Source: Chryseobacterium sp. OV279 (GTDB lineage: Bacteria > Bacteroidota > Bacteroidia > Flavobacteriales > Weeksellaceae). Taken from it: a stretch of 64,000 nt of DNA. Positions 34,603 to 43,692 of the stretch are shown in pieces. Numbering within the stretch: the stretch's first letter is position 1; each line of letters starts with the position of its first letter. The stretch lies in NCBI RefSeq assembly GCF_900128945.1, contig NZ_FQUD01000004.1:62001-126000 (forward strand). The letters are read 5' to 3'. Both the position numbers and the translations under genes were made by a program. Under the pieces are notes generated by a model, which did no database searches, was not told where the DNA came from, and was given only the letters and a program-made list of their open reading frames with translations.

Positions 34603-34690
34603 GACGCAAAGATTTATTTAGGAAGCGCATGATTTTGAGGAAGGCAAAGACTTCGACTGCGTCGATGATGAAGCTGACCGATGAAACGCC
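34603..34690. repeat. Dispersed intergenic repeat (copy 2)
   Basis: GACGCAAAGATTTATTTAGG through GTCGATGATGAAGCTGACC matches the element at 2301-2388 in the same orientation with scattered substitutions. It lies 55 bp after the EamA stop. Confidence 0.6.
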
Positions 34691-34754
34691 CGCCTGGGTA
34701 AATCAGTAAAATGTGATTGTGATGAAGGGAATGGATATGCAATGATTTAAAAAT

Positions 34755-35160
34755 CTCTCGCAGATTATGCAGATGGCACAGATGTTTGAGTATACTTTTT
34801 AATGATTTTAAAATTGATCTCAATTAAAATATCATCTGCGTTATTTTCCTAATCTGGGAGGAAAAACTCAAACCATTAAGATCCTGTTAAGCTTTAGCTT
34901 CGCTTTAAGACGTACAAATTAAAAAATCATTTGATTTTTTCTTAACTCATCTTACCGCCTTCATTGATCTTAATGTTTCAAAAAAATATCAACCACAAAA
35001 GTCACAAAAGTTTTAAACACTTTAGCTATTTTAAGTAAAATGTATTGCGGATACAAAGAGCACATAAGTTTAGAAAAAATCAAAGATTTTTATAAAGAAC
35101 ATGCATTAAAATCTGCATCATCTGAGAAATCTGCGAGAGATAAAAAAATATAAAGCTTTG
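34755..35160. repeat. Composite dispersed repeat, inverted copy
   Basis: It carries in reverse complement the modules seen at 16480-16985 and 18995-19340: TCATTGATCTTAATGTTTC, AACCACAAAAGTCACAAAAG and AAAATCAAAGATTTTTAT. Together with the 34603 element it fills the 750-bp gap 34548-35299; no ORF is supported there. Confidence 0.7.
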
Positions 35161-35200
35161 AAACTAAAGTGCTCTAACTTGTTTAAAGAATTAAAAACAA

Positions 35201-35226
35201 AAATCCCGCATTGCTGCAGGATTTAT
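35201..35226 (-). terminator. Terminator of the TPR gene
   Basis: On the minus strand AAATCCTGCA and TGCGGGATTT form a stem followed by TTGTTTTT, 75 bp after the TPR gene stop. Confidence 0.6.
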
Positions 35227-35299
35227 TTATTTGGATTGTTTTAAAATCTTTAAGAATCTTACGTATGGATGAGACAGATCACTCCCCTCGTCCAAGTTC

Positions 35300-36682
35300 C
35301 TAAGAATTCTTCTTTTTCACTTTTGCTTTGACCTTCTTCACCTCATCTTTAATGAAAGGATATTTTTTCTGCATATCCGTAGCAAGTGATGAATCTTTGC
35401 TTAATGCTTTCTGAAGGATTTCTGTTCCACTTTCAGGCCTTTTCAGGTTGAAATAACAGTTGCTTAGCTGATAATACAGCTCTGCCCTGTCGTGTACCTT
35501 AATCGCCCTGTCCAGAATAGTCACCGCTTCTTCATATTCTCCAAGAAGCATTAAAACTTCTGAATACGCATACCAGTTATAAAATCTTGAAGGTTCAGCA
35601 TCTACGAGCTTTTTCAGGCAGGTAAGGCTTTCTTCAAATTTTCCGGAATCAATCAACAGAAACGCCAGTCTTTTCTGATAGTCAAGATTGGTATCATTCA
35701 AGTGAGTGGCTTCGAGTGCAAAATGCAGCGCTTCTTTCATACCGCCCATTTCTTCATATAAATAAGACTGCTCCATCATCGCAAGATAAAACTGCGGGTC
35801 TTCTCTCAGTGATTTCTGGAACGCATTAAGAGCCATAATCGACTGTTTCTGCGCTTTATAGCATAATCCTATTTTATAAAAAGTAAATGCTTTGGTATAT
35901 TCAAGCTCAAGCATTTCCTCATATACTGCCACCGCTTTCTGATATTGTCCTAAAGCTTCATAACAGGCTGCTTTGTTCGCATATACTCCCACAGAACTTG
36001 AATTGATGGCCAACAGGTAGTCATACCCTTTAATAGCTTCTTCAAAATTCTTTCTGTTGAAATAAAACTGTCCGTATTCAAACCATGCGGTTTCGGAATA
36101 AGCAAATTCATCTAAGTATTCATTAAGAAAGGCAATAGCCTCCTCGCTCTTATTCAGGTCGCTGAAGCAGATCATACAGTTTTCAAGCGAATACTCGTCC
36201 GTAGGATCTTCTTTCAGAGCTTTTCTGTAGTGTTTAAGAGCGTTAAAGGGATCTCCCAGGTTTACATATTCGTCCGCAATAAAGTTGTGCAGAAAGTTCT
36301 CTTCTTCCTGCAGTTCTAAGGCTTTTTTGCAGATGTCAATGGCTTTTCTAGGGTTTCCCAGGTTCGAATAATACTTCGCATAGCAGACCATAAAATCTGT
36401 GTTTTCCATCGATGCCCCTTTCAGTTCGTCGATGAGTTCTTTTGCGGTATTATAATCTTCCCATTCCAAGAGAATTTCAAGTCTTTTGATCTTGATATCT
36501 AATGAATTCGGGTGAAGCTTAAGGCCATAGTTAACAGCATTGTCTGCGTAGTTAAAATCTCCCAGCTCCAAATAATAAACAATGATATCTTCCAACTCTT
36601 CGGTATCGAAGTAGAATTCATCATTATTTTCCATCATTTCCTCGAACTTTTTTACAAGTTCATTTCCAAAATACTCTTCCAA
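35300..36682 (-). CDS. Tetratricopeptide repeat protein (460 aa)
   Basis: No signal peptide. About ten TPR units cover residues 30-440, for example NPRKAIDICKKALELQEEENF, PFNALKHYRKALKEDPTDEYS, SIMALNAFQKSLREDPQFYLA and YEEAVTILDRAIKVHDRAELYY. A lysine-rich tail (VKKVKAKVKKKNS) could bind nucleic acid or membrane. The N-terminal region is highly acidic (EEMMENNDEFYFDTEELEDI). It is a cytoplasmic scaffold with no partner evident, probably monocistronic with its own terminator. Confidence 0.88.
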   Translation of the reverse strand: MEEYFGNELVKKFEEMMENNDEFYFDTEELEDIIVYYLELGDFNYADNAVNYGLKLHPNSLDIKIKRLEILLEWEDYNTAKELIDELKGASMENTDFMVCYAKYYSNLGNPRKAIDICKKALELQEEENFLHNFIADEYVNLGDPFNALKHYRKALKEDPTDEYSLENCMICFSDLNKSEEAIAFLNEYLDEFAYSETAWFEYGQFYFNRKNFEEAIKGYDYLLAINSSSVGVYANKAACYEALGQYQKAVAVYEEMLELEYTKAFTFYKIGLCYKAQKQSIMALNAFQKSLREDPQFYLAMMEQSYLYEEMGGMKEALHFALEATHLNDTNLDYQKRLAFLLIDSGKFEESLTCLKKLVDAEPSRFYNWYAYSEVLMLLGEYEEAVTILDRAIKVHDRAELYYQLSNCYFNLKRPESGTEILQKALSKDSSLATDMQKKYPFIKDEVKKVKAKVKKKNS

Positions 36683-36890
36683 TAGTGTCGTCTTTGTCAG
36701 CCCGATGTCTGAATATGCTTACAAACCTCGGCAAACTTTATTAATTAATAATAACTTCTGAATCTGAAATTCAAATGTTTATGCAAAGTTGCAACTTTTT
36801 TTTGAATTAATTTTTCATAAATTTCTATTTTAAAGATAGTAAAAAAAGAAAACAGATAAAAGGATTGTGGATAAAAAACGCAAATTGTGG

Positions 36891-37862
36891 TTAAATAGTC
36901 AGAACAAGTCTTTTTCCGGCGGGAATTTCGGCGTTCCAGACCGTTTCTACATCCCTGATGTCTGCTTTTTCTGTATCTATTTTAATATTACCCTCTACGG
37001 CTGCCTGAAACATTTCGGGAATAATTTCCGTAAACAGGAGATGAGTCTCTTCTTTGGTCCAGCTTCCCAATCCGGAACCAGAAATCTGAATATCTGTTCC
37101 CCTCAGAATTTGTGATGACAGCTGAATGGTATCGCCGCTCATTCCTCCAACAGAAACCAATCTGGTCTTGTGAGAAAATGTTCCGTTTCCTTTAAGAGCG
37201 TACAGCATCATCTCTATAGAATGACCCCAGAGATAATCTAAGATAATATCAATGGGTGTTTTATTGTGAATTTCTTTAATTTTTGTTTTAAAATCTTCGT
37301 CCGGCTGTTTTAAAGAGACCACCTCATCTGCTCCAAGTCTCAGAAGTGATTGTAAAGAGTCTTCATTTCTGCCTGTGGCAATGATTTTTTTAGCTCCGTA
37401 CAATTTAGCCACCTGAACTGCAATTTTCCCTGTAACGCCGGTTGCTCCATTGATCAGAACGGTATCGCCGGGCTTCATCCCTGCTTTAAACTTCAGTCCC
37501 ATCGCAGATCCCATTACAGCATTAGGCAGTGCAGCCGCAGTAGCGAAATCCAGTTCTTCCGGTACAGGAATAATAAATCCTTTTTCAGCATTGACTTTCT
37601 CAGCTGTGGTTCCTTTTTTACTGAAAAAATATACTTTCTGACCATTATCAAGATATCCGGCACCATCTGTTCCTATAATTCTTGGCTGATGTGCTTCGCT
37701 GCTGACGGAATAATGACTTCCACCCGCGATAGCCCTGTCAAGATTTTTGATGGATGCTGCTTTGACTGATACCTGCGTTTCATTTTCTTTAGGGGTTTCC
37801 GGATCCGGAAAATCTGCATATTGAGGAATGCTTCCTTTTTCAAATACGACTGCTACTTTCAT
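36891..37862 (-). CDS. Zinc-independent quinone oxidoreductase-like MDR protein
   Basis: 323-aa medium-chain dehydrogenase/reductase. The N-terminal GroES-like domain (about 1-115) lacks the catalytic and structural zinc cysteines. The NADPH-binding Rossmann motif NGATGVTGKIAVQVAKLYGAKKII (about 139-162) is the AxxGxxG quinone-reductase type. It therefore probably reduces quinones or enals with NADPH. Downstream of it is 200 bp of AT-rich DNA. It shares orientation with the upstream Crp/Fnr-type regulator (77 bp gap), which may control it. Confidence 0.88.
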   Translation of the reverse strand: MKVAVVFEKGSIPQYADFPDPETPKENETQVSVKAASIKNLDRAIAGGSHYSVSSEAHQPRIIGTDGAGYLDNGQKVYFFSKKGTTAEKVNAEKGFIIPVPEELDFATAAALPNAVMGSAMGLKFKAGMKPGDTVLINGATGVTGKIAVQVAKLYGAKKIIATGRNEDSLQSLLRLGADEVVSLKQPDEDFKTKIKEIHNKTPIDIILDYLWGHSIEMMLYALKGNGTFSHKTRLVSVGGMSGDTIQLSSQILRGTDIQISGSGLGSWTKEETHLLFTEIIPEMFQAAVEGNIKIDTEKADIRDVETVWNAEIPAGKRLVLTI

Positions 37863-37939
37863 TGTATTATATTTTTATACAAAATTAGGAGGAGAGCAGT
37901 GTGCCGTGCAATAACATTTGTTATCAGTTATCCTCTTGA

Positions 37940-38527
37940 CTATTTTTTTAAAGCATCCTCTTTTAAGATAGCACTTTTGATACGGCTCAGATGCACCGTG
38001 GTAATGCCCAGGTAGGACGCAATATAATGCTGTGGAATTCTTCTGATGATTTCGGGGCGTTCTCTGGTAAGGCTGAGATAACGCTGTTTCGGGGTATCTT
38101 TTATAAATGAGAAAAAATGTTTCATATAGTCGAAGATCCTTTCAAAAAGAGAATCCATGAATTGGGTTCTCAGTTCGGGATCTTCATACACTTCGGCCAA
38201 AACAGCATCTGCATCAGCTTTACGGATCTTCCATAGAGTGCAGGGCTCTATGGTTTCGAAGGAGACCATGCTTGGCAGACCTTTTCTGAAACTTTCAAGG
38301 GACGAGAACATGGTGTTTTCCATAAAGAACTGGAAGGTCACGTCTTTCCCGTCATTGTTGTACCAGGCCCTTACAACTCCTTTTTCAATATAATAAGCAC
38401 TGTCTGAAACCTCATTTTCTTTTAAAAGCAGAGTTTTAGCAGGAATTTCCATGCGCTCAAAGCAGCTTAGAAATTTCCGCCATTTTCCTTTCGGGAAAAG
38501 AAACCTGTTTTGTATATGCTCAAACAT
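37940..38527 (-). CDS. Crp/Fnr family transcriptional regulator
   Basis: 195 aa. The cyclic-nucleotide-binding-like beta-barrel (about 15-120) has VSDSAYYIEKGVVRAWYNNDGKDVTFQFF and is followed by a dimerisation helix. The short C-terminal winged helix (about 150-195) includes RIPQHYIASYLGITTVHLSRIKSAIL. No Fnr-type cysteine cluster is present, so it is not an Fe-S oxygen sensor. This clade in Bacteroidota usually regulates one nearby gene; the oxidoreductase 77 bp downstream is the obvious candidate. Confidence 0.88.
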   Translation of the reverse strand: MFEHIQNRFLFPKGKWRKFLSCFERMEIPAKTLLLKENEVSDSAYYIEKGVVRAWYNNDGKDVTFQFFMENTMFSSLESFRKGLPSMVSFETIEPCTLWKIRKADADAVLAEVYEDPELRTQFMDSLFERIFDYMKHFFSFIKDTPKQRYLSLTRERPEIIRRIPQHYIASYLGITTVHLSRIKSAILKEDALKK

Positions 38528-38541
38528 TTAACAAGAAAAAA

Positions 38542-38565
38542 GAACGGAGCATTTCTGTTCCGTTC
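38542..38565 (-). terminator. glmM terminator
   Basis: GAACGGA pairs with TCCGTTC around a 10-nt loop, followed on the minus strand by TTTTTTCTTG, about 10 bp after the glmM stop. Confidence 0.7.
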
Positions 38566-38575
38566 CTTATTTATT

Positions 38576-39958
38576 TTAGATTAAACTTTTAATTTTAGCG
38601 ATGATATCATCTCCAAGTTTATCGGCTTCTTCCTGAGTGTAAGCTTCAGTATAGATTCTGATAATCGGTTCTGTATTGGATTTTCTAAGGTGTACCCAAT
38701 TGTTTTCAAAGTCAATTTTCACACCGTCTACCGTAGAAACCTCTTCATTCTGATATTCCTTTTCCATTTTGGCTAAAATATCATCTACGTTGATCTCAGG
38801 AGTCAGTTCTATTTTCTTTTTCCCCATAAAGTAGCTTGGATATCCTGCTCTTAATTCGGAAACTGTTTTTCCTTCTTTAGCCAAATGAGTTAAAAACAAT
38901 GCAGCTCCTACTAAAGAGTCTCTTCCGTAATGAAGATCTGGATAGATAATTCCACCGTTTCCTTCTCCTCCGATCACTGCATTTTTCTCCTTCATTAAGT
39001 TCACTACATTCACCTCTCCTACAGCACTGGCAAAGTATTCTGAATCGTGGCTTCTGGCAACATCTCTCAAAGCACGGCTTGAAGACAGGTTTGAAATAGC
39101 AGCGCCTTTTTTATGTTTCAATAAATAATCTGCTACGGCAACCAGAGTATATTCTTCCCCGAACATTTCTCCATTTTCATCAATTAATGCCAGTCTGTCT
39201 ACATCCGGATCTACAACGATTCCCAGATCTGCTTTTTCTTTCTTTACCAGCTCGCAGATGTCTCCCAAATGCTCTTTTAAAGGCTCAGGATTGTGCGGAA
39301 ACTGTCCGTTCGGTTCGCAGTATAGTTTTATGGTCTCGCAGCCTAATTTATCCAACAGCATTGGAATAGCGATTCCTCCCGTAGAGTTGACCGCATCAAG
39401 AACGATTTTGAATTTCTTCGCTTTAATAGCCTCAACATCTACCATCGGAAGATCTAAAATCTGCTGAATATGAATGTCAAAAGCATCCTCTCTCGTTTCA
39501 TATTTCCCAAGATCGTCTACTTCAGCGTAGTTGAAATCTTCATTTTCAGCGAGTGCAAGTACTTTGGCACCATCGTCTCCGCTGATGAATTCTCCTTTGC
39601 CATTTAAGAGCTTAAGAGCATTCCACTGTTTTGGATTGTGAGAAGCAGTAAGGATGATTCCTCCGTCTGCATTCAGTTCAGGTACCATAATTTCCACGGT
39701 TGGTGTTGTGGAAAGTCCTAAATCTACTACATTGATCCCTAATCCCTGAAGGGTAGCGGTTACCAGTGAAGAAACCATTTCGCCGGAAATTCTGGCGTCT
39801 CTTCCTATAACAAGGGTTAAATTCTTTTTATTCTGTGTATTCTGAAGCCAGGTTCCGAATGCAGAGGCAAATTTCACCACGTCCAGAGGAGTCAGGTTAT
39901 CATTTACTTTTCCGCCGATGGTGCCCCGGATCCCTGAAATAGATTTTATTAACGACAT
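38576..39958 (-). CDS. glmM: Phosphoglucosamine mutase / phosphohexomutase
   Basis: 460-aa alpha-D-phosphohexomutase. The phosphoserine loop TASHNPKQWNA has S106. The metal-binding loop is DPDVDRLALIDENG (about 249-262), the sugar loop GEGNGGIIYPD and the phosphate-binding loop RKSNTEPIIRIYTEA near the C-terminus. The N-terminus SGIRGTIGG is typical. It converts glucosamine-6-P to glucosamine-1-P for UDP-GlcNAc and peptidoglycan synthesis. Bacteroidota encode several related mutases, so phosphomannomutase activity cannot be excluded. A TATCTTTG -7 box lies at 39996-40003 on the minus strand. Confidence 0.88.
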   Translation of the reverse strand: MSLIKSISGIRGTIGGKVNDNLTPLDVVKFASAFGTWLQNTQNKKNLTLVIGRDARISGEMVSSLVTATLQGLGINVVDLGLSTTPTVEIMVPELNADGGIILTASHNPKQWNALKLLNGKGEFISGDDGAKVLALAENEDFNYAEVDDLGKYETREDAFDIHIQQILDLPMVDVEAIKAKKFKIVLDAVNSTGGIAIPMLLDKLGCETIKLYCEPNGQFPHNPEPLKEHLGDICELVKKEKADLGIVVDPDVDRLALIDENGEMFGEEYTLVAVADYLLKHKKGAAISNLSSSRALRDVARSHDSEYFASAVGEVNVVNLMKEKNAVIGGEGNGGIIYPDLHYGRDSLVGAALFLTHLAKEGKTVSELRAGYPSYFMGKKKIELTPEINVDDILAKMEKEYQNEEVSTVDGVKIDFENNWVHLRKSNTEPIIRIYTEAYTQEEADKLGDDIIAKIKSLI

Positions 39959-40020
39959 TCTGTTTTTATTTTTTTAAGTTGTTTTTTATTCCGGACAAAG
40001 ATACTTAAAAGACGCTTACG

Positions 40021-41049
40021 TTATAAAACAGGAATCTTTTTCTGAATCTTATCATAATTTCTTTCCACGACTTTCGGAGGTGGGAAACGGTAACCGATGT
40101 ACAGCAATCCATACAGGTTGTTGTTCTGCACGCTCTGGTCCCCTTTTTCATTGTAGGCAGAGGCATTGACATTGAACTTTCCTCCGAAAAGAATTCTGTC
40201 TGTATTGTACCCTATATGAAGCCCTGTAGCAAACCTGATGGTCAGGTACTGCGTGTTTTCTTTGTTGAATTTTGCCCCGTCACCACGGATGTCCCAGCTG
40301 CTGGAAAACATTCCGCCCAGCCCCAGTGAGACATTAGGTGAGATATTGACTCTTTTCTTAGCGCCAAGCACCCAGTTATAAAAGTAGCCCATATTGGCTC
40401 CAAAACTGTACTGAGTCTCCTTACTTTTCTGGCCGTTTAAAATGTCTCTAAAAATGGAAAGGTCATAATCTACAAAAGGAACCCAGCTTCCGCGGCTCTC
40501 CTTCTGCCATTCACCTTGGGTATAAATGCTTTTCAGGGAAAAATCATTCTTCATGACGTAGGCTGTAGATCCTCCAAAACTCTGAATTCTCAGATCGGGA
40601 AACTGAAGATATGGATCTACTCCTTCTCTCCATTCCGGAAAGAAGTCTTTCATATTCTCCATATAAAACCCTTTTACATTTTTGTAGTAAACGGTCTGGA
40701 TAAATTTTTTCGGGAAAAAGCGGAATCTGAAGTCCGCATAGGAACTGCTTCCTTTAAGTTCGTCATCATTGTTACCCGGAAGAAAATTCGGGGTAAATGA
40801 TACGGTGGCACTGATAATCCTGTAATCAATAGAAACAGAAGCCCTTGTTTTGTTGTTGATGGTATAACTGGTTTCTATAGCCTTATCTTCAGGACCTTCC
40901 GTGTAAACATATTTTTCAATATTGGTATCAAGGTTGATCCGGACCATCACCTGATCTGCATAAGATTTGATTTTGGCCGTATCGATCTGGGCTTTTGCCA
41001 TAACCGTTACAAGGAAAAATAGAAGGACTGCTGCTGATTTCGGGCTCAA
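40021..41049 (-). CDS. DUF4421 family outer-membrane-associated protein
   Basis: 342 aa with a signal peptide (about 1-20, VMAKA-Q). The rest is rich in alternating aromatic beta-strands (YADFRFRFFPKKFIQTVYYKNVKGFYMENM; TQYLTIRFATGLHIGYNTDRILFGG; YGLLYIGYRFPPPKVV), consistent with a beta-barrel. The family is restricted to Bacteroidota and has no known function. It lies between glmM and the feo operon in the same orientation, with gaps of about 60-70 bp on either side. Confidence 0.78.
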   Translation of the reverse strand: MSPKSAAVLLFFLVTVMAKAQIDTAKIKSYADQVMVRINLDTNIEKYVYTEGPEDKAIETSYTINNKTRASVSIDYRIISATVSFTPNFLPGNNDDELKGSSSYADFRFRFFPKKFIQTVYYKNVKGFYMENMKDFFPEWREGVDPYLQFPDLRIQSFGGSTAYVMKNDFSLKSIYTQGEWQKESRGSWVPFVDYDLSIFRDILNGQKSKETQYSFGANMGYFYNWVLGAKKRVNISPNVSLGLGGMFSSSWDIRGDGAKFNKENTQYLTIRFATGLHIGYNTDRILFGGKFNVNASAYNEKGDQSVQNNNLYGLLYIGYRFPPPKVVERNYDKIQKKIPVL

Positions 41050-41117
41050 ATCGAAAAGGTTTTAGTTTCAGAAAATGAAATTACTACAATTTTTTCAATT
41101 ATAAGCTTAGAACAGGA

Positions 41118-41270
41118 CTATGAGCATCCGCAATCTTTATCGCAGCCGGTTCTTTTGGAGCTGAATCTTTTGGGTGCAAAATTCTTTCTGAGCACTTTAA
41201 ATAAAGAGTAGCAGGCAAATGCAACGATCAATACGATAATAACGTACTGGAATAGTAATGAAGTATCCAT
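41118..41270 (-). CDS. FeoB-associated Cys-rich membrane protein
   Basis: 50 aa from MDTSLLFQYVIIV. One TM helix (about 7-27) is followed by a basic linker and a cysteine tail GCDKDCGCS. Its ATG overlaps the feoB stop by one base (TAATG), so translation is coupled. In many bacteria such a peptide replaces FeoC and is presumed to assist FeoB or bind iron. The longer upstream reading frame lies inside feoB and is not used. Confidence 0.85.
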   Translation of the reverse strand: MDTSLLFQYVIIVLIVAFACYSLFKVLRKNFAPKRFSSKRTGCDKDCGCS

Positions 41271-43303
41271 TATTTTAAAATCTGATATGCTATCAACGAC
41301 ACAAAATATGCCAAACCTGTCATCATCGCTACCTGAAAGCCGGTCCATTTCCAGCTTTTGGTTTCTCTGTAGACTACTGCCAGTGTAGAAACACACTGCA
41401 TTGCAAATGCGTAGAATAAAAGTACGGAAATTCCGGTTGCAAAACTGAAGACTTTTGAGCCATCCGGATTTACATCTCTTCTCATTTTATCAATCACTTT
41501 TACTTCGGGAGCATCATCTTCAAGGCTGTATAAAGTAGACATGGTTCCCACGAAAACTTCTCTCGCTACAAAACTTGTCAGAATCCCTACGCCCATTTTC
41601 CAGTCGTAGCCAAGGGGTTCGATAAGAGGCTCAATTCCTTTTCCCATTTTCGCCAGATAAGAATGATCCAGTTCAACGTTTGTCGCTACAAACTGTTCAG
41701 GTTTCTGTTTGGGTCCGAAATAACTCAGGAACCAGATGATGATACTTACAATAAATATGATTTTTCCTGCTCCTGTAATGAATTCCCAGACTTTTCCCAA
41801 AACCATTTTAAAATCGTATCCGAAAAGAGGTTTTTTATAGGTTGGAAGATCCATGACAAGATAGGTCTTCCCTTCATTTTTGATAAATCCTTTAAGAATA
41901 GCTGCTGAAAGTAAAGCCACAACGAAACCTAAAAGGTACATGCCCATCAGCACAAGCGCTTTATATTTGATTCCAAGGAAAGATCCTTCTGAAATGATCA
42001 GCCCGATAATGATACTGTAGACCGGAAGCCTTGCGGAACAGGTCATGAAAGGGGTCACCAATATGGTCAACAGCCTTTCTCTTACATTTTCAATATTTCT
42101 TGTGGAGATCACGGCAGGAATAGCACAGGCCGTCCCGGACACTAGTGGAACAATACTTTTTCCATTCAATCCGAACGGACGTAAAAGCCTGTCCATCAGG
42201 AATACCACTCTCGCCATATATCCTGAGTCTTCCAGCAAATAAAGGAAGTATAATAAAATCCCGATCTGAGGGGCAAAGACTACAATGCCTCCGATTCCGG
42301 GAACAATTCCGTTTGAAATCAATGAGTTAATAGGTCCTTCCGGCAGATGTTCACCTGTAAAGGCAGCCAGCCATGAAAAGAAACTTTCGATCCAGTTCAT
42401 TGGATACTCGGCCAGGAAGAATACACTTTGGAAAATAATCAGCAGGATCATCAGGAACACGACATAGCCCCAGAATTTGTGAACCAGTACTTTGTCCAGT
42501 TTTTCAGTCAGAAGTTCTTTGAACTGCGCTTTTTTAGAGATCACATCTGACAAAATTCTGTCAACATTCTGATATCTTCTTACGGTTTCCTGTACCTGAA
42601 GTCTTTTGGGAACCAGACTTTTAGAATCAGGTTCATTCATCTGGTCTTTGATGGATCCAATCTTTCCAAGATCAGTGCCTAATGAAAGGCTCATCCACGC
42701 TTTATATTCGTTGTCGATGCCTTTGTGGGCTGCTAATTTTTGAATAAAATCTTTGTGTTCGTTTGGTGTTTCAAAAGAGTTTTTTTCTGCTTTTACAAAA
42801 CCTTTATTCAGGACAGCTTCTCTGATCTCATCGATTCCCAGCTGCTCTTTAGCATTGGTTTGAATGATTTTGATGCCCAAAGCATCAGAAAATTTCTGGA
42901 TATCAATGCTGATTCCTCTTCTTTCCGCCTGGTCGATCTGATTCACTACCAGAATCATCGGAATTCCAAGGTCCTGTATCTGCTGAAACAGAAGCAATCC
43001 TCTTTTCAGACTTAATGCTTCAAGAATATAGATAACGCCGGCGTAATTTTTTTGCTCGTCAATAAGAAATTTGGAAAAAATAGCTTCATCTTCTGAGCTT
43101 GGATAGACACTGTACGAACCCGGCAGGTCGATCACCTCAACTTCCTCGTTTTTATAGGTGTATTTTCCTGAATGGCTCGCTACGGTAACTCCTGCATAAT
43201 TTCCGGTTTTCTGCTTTTTGTTGCACAGAGCATTGAAAACCGTAGACTTTCCTACATTGGGATTCCCGACTAAAAGGACCTGTTTTTTCTTATTTTCCTG
43301 CAT
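41270..43303 (-). CDS. feoB: Ferrous iron transporter B
   Basis: 677 aa. The cytoplasmic G-protein domain (about 1-165) has G1 GNPNVGKST, G3 DLPGSY and G4 NQID. The helical GDI-like linker is followed by two Gate domains with conserved cysteines (SGTACAIPAVISTRN; TPFMTCSARLPVYSIII). It imports Fe2+ across the inner membrane. FeoA upstream overlaps by one base and the Cys-rich peptide downstream by one base, giving a tight three-gene operon. A candidate Fur box precedes feoA. Confidence 0.96.
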   Translation of the reverse strand: MQENKKKQVLLVGNPNVGKSTVFNALCNKKQKTGNYAGVTVASHSGKYTYKNEEVEVIDLPGSYSVYPSSEDEAIFSKFLIDEQKNYAGVIYILEALSLKRGLLLFQQIQDLGIPMILVVNQIDQAERRGISIDIQKFSDALGIKIIQTNAKEQLGIDEIREAVLNKGFVKAEKNSFETPNEHKDFIQKLAAHKGIDNEYKAWMSLSLGTDLGKIGSIKDQMNEPDSKSLVPKRLQVQETVRRYQNVDRILSDVISKKAQFKELLTEKLDKVLVHKFWGYVVFLMILLIIFQSVFFLAEYPMNWIESFFSWLAAFTGEHLPEGPINSLISNGIVPGIGGIVVFAPQIGILLYFLYLLEDSGYMARVVFLMDRLLRPFGLNGKSIVPLVSGTACAIPAVISTRNIENVRERLLTILVTPFMTCSARLPVYSIIIGLIISEGSFLGIKYKALVLMGMYLLGFVVALLSAAILKGFIKNEGKTYLVMDLPTYKKPLFGYDFKMVLGKVWEFITGAGKIIFIVSIIIWFLSYFGPKQKPEQFVATNVELDHSYLAKMGKGIEPLIEPLGYDWKMGVGILTSFVAREVFVGTMSTLYSLEDDAPEVKVIDKMRRDVNPDGSKVFSFATGISVLLFYAFAMQCVSTLAVVYRETKSWKWTGFQVAMMTGLAYFVSLIAYQILK

Positions 43304-43557
43304 TAATTCAATTCTTCAACAATGATATAATTTCCCTCTTCTTCACGTAGAGCGATTCGGCTTTTTTCCTCTCCAAATTCTACATACATAGGACCATTGA
43401 ATGGTGCCTGATACAATATTCTGAAAATTGTTTCCGGCAGCAATCCCATTTCTATAATCTTGTTAGGCATCTTCAGGTGATCGTTATCATAGCCCAAAAT
43501 CTTCCCCATTTTGTTTTTAGGGAATGTGCTTAATTTATGTAAGTCCTTCTCTTTCAA
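43303..43557 (-). CDS. feoA: Ferrous iron transport protein A
   Basis: 84-aa SH3-like protein. The family pattern GxxLPxTxFRILYQAPFNGPMYVEF (about 38-62) and RIALREEE are visible. FeoA binds FeoB and is required for Fe2+ uptake. The 3' end overlaps feoB by one base. The promoter with a Fur-like palindrome lies 20-50 bp upstream. Confidence 0.92.
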   Translation of the reverse strand: MKEKDLHKLSTFPKNKMGKILGYDNDHLKMPNKIIEMGLLPETIFRILYQAPFNGPMYVEFGEEKSRIALREEEGNYIIVEELN

Positions 43558-43577
43558 AACCTGCTTTTTAGTAAGGG

Positions 43578-43609
43578 CAAATATACGCTATTTAAATTTA
43601 ATCTAAATA
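43578..43609 (-). promoter_or_regulatory. feo promoter -7 box and candidate Fur operator
   Basis: On the minus strand TATATTTG (43578-43585) fits the -7 box. Immediately upstream, 43589-43609 is a 21-bp inverted repeat with arms TATTTAGATT and TATTTAAATT (9 of 10 matching), similar to the AT-rich Fur boxes of Bacteroidota. Iron-dependent repression is the expected logic. Confidence 0.6.
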
Positions 43610-43692
43610 ACGATGGGTATGAAAGAAATCAACCCAAATACATGGCTGTATCTGGGTTGATTCAAAAATATAATTTAGTTGATATGAATGTT

